From: CAYWVR01 sp964461715
GTDB taxonomy: Bacteria; Planctomycetota; Phycisphaerae; FEN-1346
Assembly (NCBI GenBank): GCA_964461715.1
Contig: CAYWVR010000007.1
Coordinates: forward strand, 1-64,000
Reading direction: 5' to 3'
Length of the DNA stretch: 64,000 nt
The translations under genes and the position numbers were made by a program. Numbering within the stretch: position 1 is the first letter of the stretch; each line of letters opens with the position of its first letter. Positions 23,913 to 31,646 of this stretch are shown here, in pieces. The notes below the pieces were generated by a model. The model had not been told where the DNA came from, ran no database searches, and saw nothing but the letters and a program-made list of their open reading frames with translations.

Positions 23913-24051
23913 CGGGCGTCACGGCCGCGATGCCGGCGCCGCGGGCGCGGCCGGGCCGAGCGGACCGTGCCCGCGGAGTCTACCCCCGCTTTACCCGGGA
24001 CGCCACCTCCTTTGTGCTTGCTCGTAAGCGCGCGTTTGGCCTCGGACCGAT

Positions 24052-24079
24052 TTGACCGAGGCCCGAACGTCCGTATACT
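24052..24079 (+). promoter_or_regulatory. sigma-70-like promoter of the second PEP-CTERM gene
   Basis: TTGACC (24052-24057), 16-nt spacer, TATACT (24074-24079). It leaves a leader of about 125 nt before the ATG at 24210, long enough to hold a regulatory structure, though none is obvious. Confidence 0.7.
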
Positions 24080-24209
24080 TGCCTTTGTCGGCCGGATGCG
24101 TCCGCCGGGCGCCCGGCACACCCGGGGACGGGAAGCGATGGGCAGGGCCCGAACGGCCGTCCGCCCGGTTCCTGGGCACGGTGCGACGTTGACGCCAAGG
24201 AGACAGACG

Positions 24210-24986
24210 ATGCAGAAAACGGCTCTGGCGATAGCGGCAGCGGTGATTCTGGCCCTGAGCGGCAGCGCGGCCTTCGCGGGTCCGGTCATCACGGGACCGG
24301 TCCTGGAGGTCCGCGAGATGGGCACCTTCTCCCAGGACGTGACTCTCGGCGAGGGCGAAAGCGTCACCGTGGGCCTCTTCCTCAGCAACATGCCCGACTT
24401 CGGTCTGGGCGGTTTCAGCGTCTCGATTGCCACGTTCACGGAAATGGCCGATGGGACGCCCGTCGCGGGCGGGGTGCTCGATGCCGTGGCCTCGGCTCTC
24501 TCGAACCCCGTCGGCGAGACCCTCGGCGGAAGCGGGGCCCGTTGGCTCGGCGCTACAAGCGACGGGACGCTCCAGTCCCTCCCCGCCGACGGCGACGCGG
24601 ACACCGACCTTCGGGCCATGAGCGCCGTTGCGAACCTGACGCTCGACGGCGGCGGCCAGAACGCCTACGTCAAGGACCTCGGCACCGACATGCCCATCCT
24701 GCTGGGCGAGGTGACGCTGACGGCCCTCGCGTCCGGCCTCGATTTTCCGCGGACGGTCTTCGTCCACACCTTCATCACCGACGATGCCGGGAGCAACGGC
24801 GGGGCGGCCCTCTCGCGCCTGACCGCCGATACCGAGAACCCGAACGCCAACAGCCTCTCGGCCGTCCCTTCGGCGGATATCAACCTCGGCGGCGGCGTGA
24901 GCGTCACCGTCCTGCCGGAGCCCGCGACGTTGGTCCTTCTGGGGCTCGGGGCGGGGGGGCTGATCCTTCGTCGCAGGCGGCGTTAA
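24210..24986 (+). CDS. PEP-CTERM sorting-domain exported protein
   Basis: Protein of 258 aa, ATG 24210 with AAGGAG 7 nt upstream. Signal peptide MQKTALAIAAAVILALSG…AFA. The mature part resembles cohesin-like beta-sandwich proteins often paired with PEP-CTERM: VTLGEGESVTVGLFLSNMPD, LGGFSVSIATF, LLGEVTLTALASGLDFPRT. The C-terminus PEPATLVLLGLGAGGLIL then RRRRR is the sorting signal. It lies beside the glycan genes, consistent with exosortase-coupled display on extracellular polymer. Not closely similar to the other PEP-CTERM protein in the window. Confidence 0.88.
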   Translation: MQKTALAIAAAVILALSGSAAFAGPVITGPVLEVREMGTFSQDVTLGEGESVTVGLFLSNMPDFGLGGFSVSIATFTEMADGTPVAGGVLDAVASALSNPVGETLGGSGARWLGATSDGTLQSLPADGDADTDLRAMSAVANLTLDGGGQNAYVKDLGTDMPILLGEVTLTALASGLDFPRTVFVHTFITDDAGSNGGAALSRLTADTENPNANSLSAVPSADINLGGGVSVTVLPEPATLVLLGLGAGGLILRRRRR

Positions 24987-25025
24987 ACGCCCTTGGGGGC
25001 GTTTCGCCGCCCCGCTTTCGGGGCG
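24985..25025 (+). terminator. double hairpin terminator
   Basis: An 8-bp stem (AAACGCCC with GGGCGTTT, 4-nt loop, 24985-25004) ends in TTT, and a second GCCCCG/CGGGGC hairpin follows. It overlaps the stop codon of the PEP-CTERM gene. The convergent gene ends 82 bp further on. Confidence 0.6.
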
Positions 25026-25106
25026 AGTTCGACGCAAGAGACGTGGGCCCGATCTTCCACGCCCGCTGCGCGAGAGCGACCCTCAAGTGGGCCGGCGGAG
25101 CACGGC

Positions 25107-26453
25107 CTATCTCCCCAGCCGCGACTCGACCTGCCTCCGGAACGCTTCGACGCGTCGGCTGACCTTCTCGGCCCCGGTGCCGCTGACGTGATCGATGTTC
25201 TCGAAGTCGCGGTCCTCCAAGCCGTTGTCGCCCATGTTGTTGAGGTCGTAGAAGAAGAAATGGCGCGGGTGGGCCGCCTCCAGCTTCTTCATCCGGGCGA
25301 CCTGGTCCCGGTAGGCCTGAGCGTCGACGCCGCTCTTGTCCTTGACGGGGTGGCGGGCGGATTCCGGGTGGACGGGCGTCGTGTAGACGAGCAGGCGGAC
25401 GTCGTGGTCGACGAGCGTCCGGACGATCGATTCGAAGAGGGCCCATCGCTCCGGCACGAACCGGTACCGCCCCAGCTTCTTCTGGTTGGCGAGGACCTCC
25501 GCCCGGGCGTTCTTGCGGTGCCGGCCCGGGGCCAGATAAATCCACCCCCACGGCCGCCAGTTCCACAGGCGCGCGAAGCGCGGCGAGGTCTGCAGGTCCT
25601 CGACCGTGACGGGCTTCCCGTGGCCGGGGGCCCAGACCTCGGTGGCGTGGGCGCGGTCGTACGCGAAGCCCTCGCTCGCCTGGAACTTCTCGCCCTTGAT
25701 GCCATGCTCGGTCCAGGCGGCATTGACGAACCGCGGGTTCCACGTCAGCACGACCCACTCCAGCTTCGGCAGGTGCGCGAGATAATGCTCGACCATCAGC
25801 TTCTGGAAGGGCAGCCCGGCCCGCTGCTGGCAGAGGTTCAAGGCCACGGGCGTCCGATGGTTGACGGTCTCGTCCCAGTAGTTGGGCGTCTTGTTTGCGA
25901 ACCATGCCTGACAATCGCCCAGCGCCACGAGCCGCACTTGGTCCTTCAGGTGAAACAGCAGCGGCATCATTTCCGCCAGGTCCACGCCGTAGTTCCACCG
26001 GGCCCGCTCCTCGCGCGGTGGCTCGACCTTCTGCCCGAGGTCGTGGAAGAGCGGCAAGGCGGCGGACGATGCGAGGTCGCTCCGGTAAACCGTCTGGAAC
26101 CGGTCCTCGACCGTCTCGAACGGGACGAGCTTGAGGCGCTTCTTGCGTCCCGGCCCGTTCCGCGCCACGCGCTGCTCCTGGCGACGGTACAGGACCCAGT
26201 GCGTGACCGCGATCTCATCCGCCTCCAGCGTCCCGTGCCGCACCCGCTCCACCTTGTACCGGTAGACGCCGAGGGCCTCGGTGTAGGGGTGGACCTCCTC
26301 CAGCGTCGGGGTGGGGGCCTTCTCCAGCAGGCGGACCTCGACCTCCAGCCGTTCGCCGCGCGGCGGGATCGAATCGGCCCCGCGCGCCGCCCCGGCCTCC
26401 AGAAGTGCGGTCGGCACAAGAAGAAACAAAAACGCGATACGACACGACATCAT
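25107..26453 (-). CDS. exported SGNH-hydrolase-like protein with Cys at the nucleophile position
   Basis: Protein of 448 aa. ATG 26453 has GGAGG 6 nt upstream; ATG 26450 is also possible. Signal peptide FLFLLVPTALLEAGAARG. The fold resembles AlgX/AlgJ/DltD-like SGNH proteins: VRLVALGDCQAWFANK at about residue 180 fits block I (GDS), but with Cys in place of Ser; WVVLTWNPRFVN fits the middle blocks; ENIDHVSGTGAEKVS near the C-terminus carries the Asp-His pair of block V. Such proteins acetylate or deacetylate glycans in the envelope. Cys could support catalysis or mark an inactive or altered enzyme. Exact role unknown. Confidence 0.65.
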   Translation of the reverse strand: MMSCRIAFLFLLVPTALLEAGAARGADSIPPRGERLEVEVRLLEKAPTPTLEEVHPYTEALGVYRYKVERVRHGTLEADEIAVTHWVLYRRQEQRVARNGPGRKKRLKLVPFETVEDRFQTVYRSDLASSAALPLFHDLGQKVEPPREERARWNYGVDLAEMMPLLFHLKDQVRLVALGDCQAWFANKTPNYWDETVNHRTPVALNLCQQRAGLPFQKLMVEHYLAHLPKLEWVVLTWNPRFVNAAWTEHGIKGEKFQASEGFAYDRAHATEVWAPGHGKPVTVEDLQTSPRFARLWNWRPWGWIYLAPGRHRKNARAEVLANQKKLGRYRFVPERWALFESIVRTLVDHDVRLLVYTTPVHPESARHPVKDKSGVDAQAYRDQVARMKKLEAAHPRHFFFYDLNNMGDNGLEDRDFENIDHVSGTGAEKVSRRVEAFRRQVESRLGR

Positions 26454-26622
26454 GGAAATCCTCCGTCTTGCCTCTCCTGCTTCAACCCGCTCGCACGGCG
26501 TCGGCACCGGCGGAAAACCCCGCGCCCTGGCTGCACGAAAGCCTTGCAGCCGCCCCCCGCAGACGAGTAGGCTGGGGCAGGATCGGGGGGCACGTCCGAG
26601 GGAGAAAGGAACGGGGGGCCCG

Positions 26623-27345
26623 ATGAAGACCTTCTGGATCGGCCGCGCGGCGGCCCTGGCGATCGTCGGCTTAACGGCATGGGCCTCCGGATGTGACGAC
26701 GGGGCGCCGCCGGAGGAGCCCGAGACGCCCGCCCGCCGCGATGGCGACGCCCCGCTGCCTTGGGCCTCCGAAGGCGACCCGCCGGAAACTGCGGCCGCGC
26801 CCGCCGAGGAGCCGACGCTGCCTTGGGCCGCGCCTCCGAAGACCGCGCCCGCGCCGTCCGGGCCGCTGACCCCACTCCGGCAGCCGACCCCGCCGGCGCC
26901 CGTCCCCGTTCCGGCGCCCGAGCCGACCCCGCCGGCGTCGCCTGCGCCCGCGCCGACCGACGCCAAACCCAAGCTCCAGCCGAGCTGGCGGTTCGCCGTC
27001 ACGCAAAGCGGCGGTGTCCAAGGCGCCCTCGAAGTGGGCGGCCAGGAGCAGGTCCCCGTCCGCCAGTTCGCCAGCCTCGAATTTACCGAGGAGGTCACGA
27101 CAGTCGAGGACGGCGGCGCCCGCGAGGTGACCCGCGAGATTACGAGGGCCGAGATACACAGCCTCGACCCGGAGACGGGCCAGATGCAGCCGACTCAGCT
27201 CGCGCCGCCCGGTTCGACGTATCGCATCGTCTACTCCGGCGACCTCGTCTACACGAACCGCGAGTCCTACGACCCGAACACGGACGCGAACCTCCAGAAG
27301 ACGGGTTTCAAGCGGACCCCGGTCCGGCCGCGGCACGCGGGGTAA
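26623..27345 (+). CDS. proline-rich lipoprotein of unknown function
   Basis: Protein of 240 aa. ATG 26623 follows GGAGAAAGGA. Signal peptide with lipobox ending AWASGC at residue 24, so an anchored lipoprotein. Residues 25-120 are low complexity with repeated LPWA motifs (APLPWASEGD, PTLPWAAPPK) and Pro/Ala runs, presumably a spacer through the envelope. The C-terminal 120 residues appear folded (KLQPSWRFAVTQSG, REVTREITRAEIHSLDPETG, YRIVYSGDLVYTNRESYDP). It is divergent from the SGNH gene, with 169 bp shared between them. No family recognised. Confidence 0.7.
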   Translation: MKTFWIGRAAALAIVGLTAWASGCDDGAPPEEPETPARRDGDAPLPWASEGDPPETAAAPAEEPTLPWAAPPKTAPAPSGPLTPLRQPTPPAPVPVPAPEPTPPASPAPAPTDAKPKLQPSWRFAVTQSGGVQGALEVGGQEQVPVRQFASLEFTEEVTTVEDGGAREVTREITRAEIHSLDPETGQMQPTQLAPPGSTYRIVYSGDLVYTNRESYDPNTDANLQKTGFKRTPVRPRHAG

Positions 27346-27715
27346 ACGGTGTGCGGCAGGGAGGGCAGGCGATGCTCCGCCGCGACCGGCGGAGGAACGC
27401 GAGAAACGGGTCCTCGACGTCCTCGCCGACATGCACGCGAACCAACGGCGCGGCCGCCTCCGTCAAGCCGGTCGAGGCCCGCAAGGCCTGTGGCGACCCG
27501 TTCCGGATTCACCGACCCTTTGCCCATCGCGTGCTCCCCATCCCGCAATGCATGACGTCCGGCGACACCCGACTCCGACGTGGGACCCGACACCCAGGGG
27601 CCGACCCTCCTCCTACCTGCGTTCGCCGGAGAATTCTCGCGCGAAATCATGTTGGGAAGACGGAAAGGAGCGCGCCCCGGGGGCGGGCTGGCCCGGGAAG
27701 GCGTGCAACCGCTGC
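27346..27715. other. spacer with a short methyltransferase-like remnant
   Basis: No intact gene is supported here. A short stretch at 27371-27450 reads like part of an O-methyltransferase; the remainder is GC-rich without protein-like frames and separates two convergent genes. Confidence 0.5.
27371..27450 (+). pseudogene. possible O-methyltransferase N-terminal remnant
   Basis: Reads PRPAEERVLDVLADMHANQRRG-like sequence (RVLDVLADMHANQRRGR is exact) with no start codon and no continuation. It resembles the segment preceding the SAM-binding domain of YrrM-type O-methyltransferases, where an NQRRG motif is usual. Too short to be certain. Confidence 0.3.
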
Positions 27716-29335
27716 TCACCCGCCTGCAAGGCCGATGCCGGGGTGGAAGTAATGCCGGAAACCGCGAAGGAAACCAGGGACATCGAGCCCCGCCAGGCGC
27801 CGGCGTTCCTGATGCCGGTGGTCCCACGTGCCCCGCCACGTCGTGTCCGCGCAGGTCGCCTGCCACCGGGCCAGCTCGGCGAGATGGCCTTCGGAGCGGG
27901 CGCGGCAGGCGCGTCGCTCGCCGTCGCGGTCGGCGTAGAGGGTCCGCTCGGCGTGGAGCCAGGCGAGCTGCATTTGCCCCATGACGTGGAGGAAGTGGCG
28001 GTTCTCCTCCAACTGCCAGCGGTAGTGATGGTACGTCGCCGCGTCCACGTGAGGCCGGGCGGCGTCGAGAGCTTCCAGGCAGGCCGCGGCGGTGGCGTCG
28101 GCGTCGGCCAGGGCCGCCTCCGTGGTTGCGATGACCTCCGGGTCGCCCCGCCGCATGCGGTGGTAGGCGGGCTTGGCGGCGGGGTTCCACCGGTGCACGG
28201 AGGCGTACCCGTAGAAGGGATTCCGGTACATCGCGTCTTCGGCATCCGGATAGGCGACCGCCACGGGGCGCTCGCGAAGGCCTCGGGCCAACTCGCCGCG
28301 CTTCCAGGAGGGGCCCCCGTCGAAGGTCTCCTGAACGGGAACCGGCAGCCGGAGCAGCCCGAAGGCCTCACGGCCGACGTAGCAGGCCTCCTCGACGACG
28401 CGTCCGGTCGGCCGCAGCGCGGCGATCATGGCGTGGGCAGCGTCGGGGCCGAAGGTCTCCGTCGCATACCGAGCCCAGACGGCGCCCTCGTCGTCGGCGC
28501 GGCCGCTTGCCAGGAGGCCGAGGAGCCAGAGGTTGGCCTCCCGGGCCTGGCCGAGGACCGTGGCTTGGCGCTCCCACGGCCGCCACCCGCGATCCACGCG
28601 CACCGAGATGCCTTGGACGCCGCACGCCTGCCAATGCGCGAACCGGCGGGCGAGGGTGTCCGTAAACGCGTGGGCGAGCCGGTCCTCCTGCCAGTACTCC
28701 CCGGCCACGTCGCATTCGACGTACTGCGTCCGACCGCCGACCGCGCCGAGCAGAGGGTGGTCGTCCTGGCGAAGGTGCCAGTCCTGGGGGACGCACTTCG
28801 TGAGGACGGCGACGTCGTCGGGCAGCGCGCTGAGAGCCTCGACCATCTCGGCGTGCTGCTCGGGATGGTGAACGAAGCTGCGGAGGATGAGGCGCGCGTC
28901 GTGACGTCGGCAAGCGTCGGCGAGCGTCTCGACGACGCCGCGGGCCAAGGCGGCCTCGGCCACGTCGGCGCCCGATTCCACCAGGGTCAGCACGAGGTGA
29001 TCGATCTCGGGCAGGAGCGTGCCGAGGACGAACTCATACCGCTCGGCCAAGCCCTGCCGGAGACGTGGGTTGTCGGCGTTAAGGGGTCGCCAGTCGGCCC
29101 GCGGTTCGCCCAGCTCGTGCGTCCACACGCTGATCGTCATGCCCCGACGCCGCGCACGATCGAAGAAACCGATCTCGTCCGCCCGCCGCCGCAGGTCGCA
29201 CAGGCGCGGCATGGTGCCGCGCTCGGTCTGGAAGGTGCAGTCGTTAAAGCCGAGACGTGCGCCGAGGTCGATCAGTTCGGGCCGGGGCCACGCTTCGTGG
29301 AAAGACACCGACCGGTACGGCATGGGCTCGGCCAT
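27716..29335 (-). CDS. cytoplasmic glycosidase-like protein (TIM-barrel, helical C-terminus)
   Basis: Protein of 539 aa without a signal peptide. The start (ATG 29335, GAGGAC upstream) leads into barrel-like strands: FNDCTFQTER, GMTISVWTHEL, VLTLVESGADVAE, ARLILRSFVHHPEQH, VAVLTKCVPQDWHLRQDDHP, TQYVECDVAGEYWQ and GVQGISVRVDRGWRPWE. The second half, with ARYATETFGPDAAHAMIAAL, is helical like the C-terminal domain of GH67-type enzymes. Alpha-glucuronidase relatedness is the best guess. The gene lies 25 bp downstream of tRNA-Ser on the same strand. Confidence 0.6.
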   Translation of the reverse strand: MAEPMPYRSVSFHEAWPRPELIDLGARLGFNDCTFQTERGTMPRLCDLRRRADEIGFFDRARRRGMTISVWTHELGEPRADWRPLNADNPRLRQGLAERYEFVLGTLLPEIDHLVLTLVESGADVAEAALARGVVETLADACRRHDARLILRSFVHHPEQHAEMVEALSALPDDVAVLTKCVPQDWHLRQDDHPLLGAVGGRTQYVECDVAGEYWQEDRLAHAFTDTLARRFAHWQACGVQGISVRVDRGWRPWERQATVLGQAREANLWLLGLLASGRADDEGAVWARYATETFGPDAAHAMIAALRPTGRVVEEACYVGREAFGLLRLPVPVQETFDGGPSWKRGELARGLRERPVAVAYPDAEDAMYRNPFYGYASVHRWNPAAKPAYHRMRRGDPEVIATTEAALADADATAAACLEALDAARPHVDAATYHHYRWQLEENRHFLHVMGQMQLAWLHAERTLYADRDGERRACRARSEGHLAELARWQATCADTTWRGTWDHRHQERRRLAGLDVPGFLRGFRHYFHPGIGLAGG

Positions 29336-29360
29336 GAGGTCCTCGCGGCGTCAAGCAAAC

Positions 29361-29455
29361 TGGCGGAGAGGGCGGGATTCGAACCCGCGGAGCAGGGTTG
29401 TACCCCACTCAACGGTTTAGCAAACCGTCGCTTTCGGCCACTCAGCCACCTCTCC
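29361..29455 (-). tRNA. tRNA-Ser (GCT)
   Basis: Class II tRNA of 95 nt including encoded CCA. The acceptor GGAGAGG (29449-29455) pairs with CCTCTCC; the anticodon stem ACGGT/ACCGT encloses loop TTGCTAA with anticodon GCT; a long variable arm and the T-loop GGTTCGAATCC are present. Confidence 0.96.
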
Positions 29456-29604
29456 GCTATCTCCGTAAACTGCTTATAGGCAACAACGTACGGCCATCTT
29501 CCCTTGGCCGGTGCGAGGGCCAACATTCGCTGACGACAACCGTGGCGCCGATTAGACCGCTCCTAAGGAAGTCTGAGGCCCAGACGCCCTTAAGGAGAGC
29601 TATC

Positions 29605-30030
29605 ATGTCTGCCTAGCGGTCTGCCAAAAGCAAAAAAAGAAAACCTGCCAAGCCCAACCGGTCTTTCCCTCTGACTCCTCACAACAATGGTCAGTGGTGC
29701 AAGAAAATCCGCGGCAAGATTCACTTCTTCGGCGTCTGGGACGACCCCGATGCCGCCCTTCAGAACTGCCTTCGTGTCGCCGCCGATCTTCACGCGGGCC
29801 GAGCCCCGCGTGGAAATAGGGTACCGGCAGAGGGCGTGGCTGTCAAGCAGGTGTGCAACCACTACCTGACCTACCGGCATCGCCGGTCTCTGGCAGGCGA
29901 AATCGGCCATCGCTGCTTTGAGGACTGTCGCCGAACGCTCGACGACTTCGCGTCGTATGTCGGACGCGGCCGTCTTGCCGAAGTGGACCGCCGTCTCGGC
30001 CTGATCGCGCGGCTGGCCGACCGCCGGGAC
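29605..30030 (+). pseudogene. tyrosine-type integrase remnant (N-terminal part only)
   Basis: An intact ribosome binding site (TAAGGAGAGC) precedes ATG 29605, which reads MSA then TAG; beyond the stop the same frame continues with a basic stretch and SFPLTPHNNGQWCKKIRGKI, HFFGVWDDPDAALQNCLRVA, DLHAGRAPRG, VCNHYLTYRHRRSLAGEIGH and LDDFASYVGRGRLAEVDRRL. This is the arm-type/SAM-like N-terminal region of the phage-type integrases found in many copies in planctomycetes. Homology fades at about 30030, before any catalytic R-HxxR-Y motifs. It is thus broken by an early nonsense codon and by loss of the catalytic domain. It lies between tRNA-Ser and tRNA-Asp, common integration targets. Confidence 0.75.
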
Positions 30031-30169
30031 CCGACCGCCACCACGCCCCCCCCGGCGGCCCCGAGCGGCCGTGGGGGAAACGGGGCCCTCTGCGCCGACC
30101 ACCCGCTCGCACTCGACACGCCCCTCGACCTTACCAACGATAGAAGGATTGGCCCGCAAGGACTTACAA

Positions 30170-30246
<77 letters not shown>

Positions 30247-30330
30247 GCCCGGGGACCGGCCGCTCAGCACGTCCACGACCGGCGACAAAATGATAAGCAT
30301 TCGCCCGCCCGTGTCAAGGCCAAATCGCGC

Positions 30331-31413
30331 CTACCGCTGGTAGATCGGAAGCTGCCGGTACGAGACGCTCATCGCCAGGATCGCCATGGCCGTCGAGTAG
30401 TTCTCGCCGGCGGACGTCTCGCCGCGCGTGCCCTGGGGCCAGCTCCCGTCGCGGCGCTGGGCCCGGAGCATGATGTCGTACATGCGGGCCCCGAAGCGTT
30501 CCCAGTATCGGTCGCCGAGTTGGAACGTCGCCTGGGCGGCGTAGTACATCGCGTAGCAGAAGAAGTTGCCCTTGCCCCATCCGCTGGGCATGTTCCGGAG
30601 AATCCAGTCGCCCGCCGAAAGCGTCGCCCGCGTCCGGTGGTGGCCCGTCAGCTCCAGGCACAGCAGCGCCGTGCCCGTCCGCCCGAGCCCGGCGTCGCCG
30701 CCCGGCTGATAGGCGAAGCCGCCGTCGCGCGTGCGGCAGTTCATGATGAAGCGGACCGCCTCGTCGATCGACTCCCTCGGCACGGGGGCCCCGTTGTTCC
30801 GCGCCGACCGCAGGGCCATCAGGGCCCACCCGGAGCACGAGATGTCGCTGTCGCTGGAAGTGTGCTGGTACCGCCAGCCGCCCTGGTGCCGGCGGTCGCC
30901 CTTGCGAATCTTCTGGGCCGAGACGATGATCATGAGGGCCTTGCCGAGCGCCTCCTCGATGCGCGCCTGCCGCTCGGGATCGACCATGCCGGAGACCTCC
31001 GACAGGAGCAGCGTCGCGATGGCGTGGTTATACATCGCTCCGTGCCCGCTCGAGCCCTGCACCAGGAGCCCGTTCTTGTGCCGGCACGAGAGGACGTAGT
31101 CCACGCCCCGCTCCAGCACCTTGCCGTACGGCCCGACGCCAGGGGTGTGGCCCTTGGCCATGAAGGCCATCAAGGCGAGCGACGTGACGGCCGTGGCGTC
31201 CTGGTTGCGCTTTGTCCCATGCCAGGCGCCGGTCTTCTCGTCCTGCCGGGAGGCCAGGTACGCGAGGCCGCGGTCGATGGCCCGGTCCACGGGCTCGGCA
31301 AAGCGCTCGAATGTCTCCAGCGCCTTGTCGCCCCGGGCGGGGGCGAGCGCCACGAGAAACGCCGCCGTCGCCAGGAGGAAACCGACCGGCCTCGCTCGCG
31401 CATGTCGTATCAT
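30331..31413 (-). CDS. exported prenyltransferase/squalene-cyclase-like toroid protein
   Basis: Protein of 360 aa. ATG 31413 has GAGGACG upstream and starts a signal peptide (VGFLLATAAFLVALAPARG); an in-frame ATG at 31443 is the alternative. The rest is an alpha/alpha toroid with four repeats of the terpene-cyclase type: KTGAWHGTKRNQDATAVTSL, QGGWRYQHTSSDSDISCSGW, DGGFAYQPGGDAGLGRTGTA and DGSWPQGTRGETSAGENYST. No DxDD motif is seen, so it is probably not a cyclase; planctomycetes have many such exported proteins next to MoxR/VWA genes. It is the last gene of the operon that begins with moxR. Confidence 0.82.
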   Translation of the reverse strand: MIRHARARPVGFLLATAAFLVALAPARGDKALETFERFAEPVDRAIDRGLAYLASRQDEKTGAWHGTKRNQDATAVTSLALMAFMAKGHTPGVGPYGKVLERGVDYVLSCRHKNGLLVQGSSGHGAMYNHAIATLLLSEVSGMVDPERQARIEEALGKALMIIVSAQKIRKGDRRHQGGWRYQHTSSDSDISCSGWALMALRSARNNGAPVPRESIDEAVRFIMNCRTRDGGFAYQPGGDAGLGRTGTALLCLELTGHHRTRATLSAGDWILRNMPSGWGKGNFFCYAMYYAAQATFQLGDRYWERFGARMYDIMLRAQRRDGSWPQGTRGETSAGENYSTAMAILAMSVSYRQLPIYQR

Positions 31414-31439
31414 CTCGGGCGTCCTCGCTTTCGAACGCG

Positions 31440-31646
31440 TCATCGCGGGTACTTGCGAAATCGGCGGTAGGCCACGCTCATCGCCGGCACCGCCATGGCC
31501 GTCGGGGGCGCGGGCCCGGCCACTTCCCGCCGCGCGGGGTCCCACGGCCGGCTCCCGTCGGCCCGATGGGCCGCCGGCAGAAACGCTGCGGCCATCACGA
31601 GCGCGACGGTGTACCGAGGGATTCGGGACAGGGCGGGCATCGTCAC
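31440..31646 (-). pseudogene. internally deleted paralogue of the toroid protein
   Basis: A 68-codon frame joins a signal peptide (RYTVALVMAAAFLPAAHRADG) to a C-terminus that matches that of the next gene: TAMAVPAMSVAYRRFRKYPR here against TAMAILAMSVSYRQLPIYQR there. Over the last 38 residues 17 are identical at the same positions. The toroid repeats between are missing, so it is a deletion remnant, or a miniature secreted derivative. GTG 31646 overlaps the upstream stop (GTGA); ATG 31640 is an alternative start. Confidence 0.6.
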
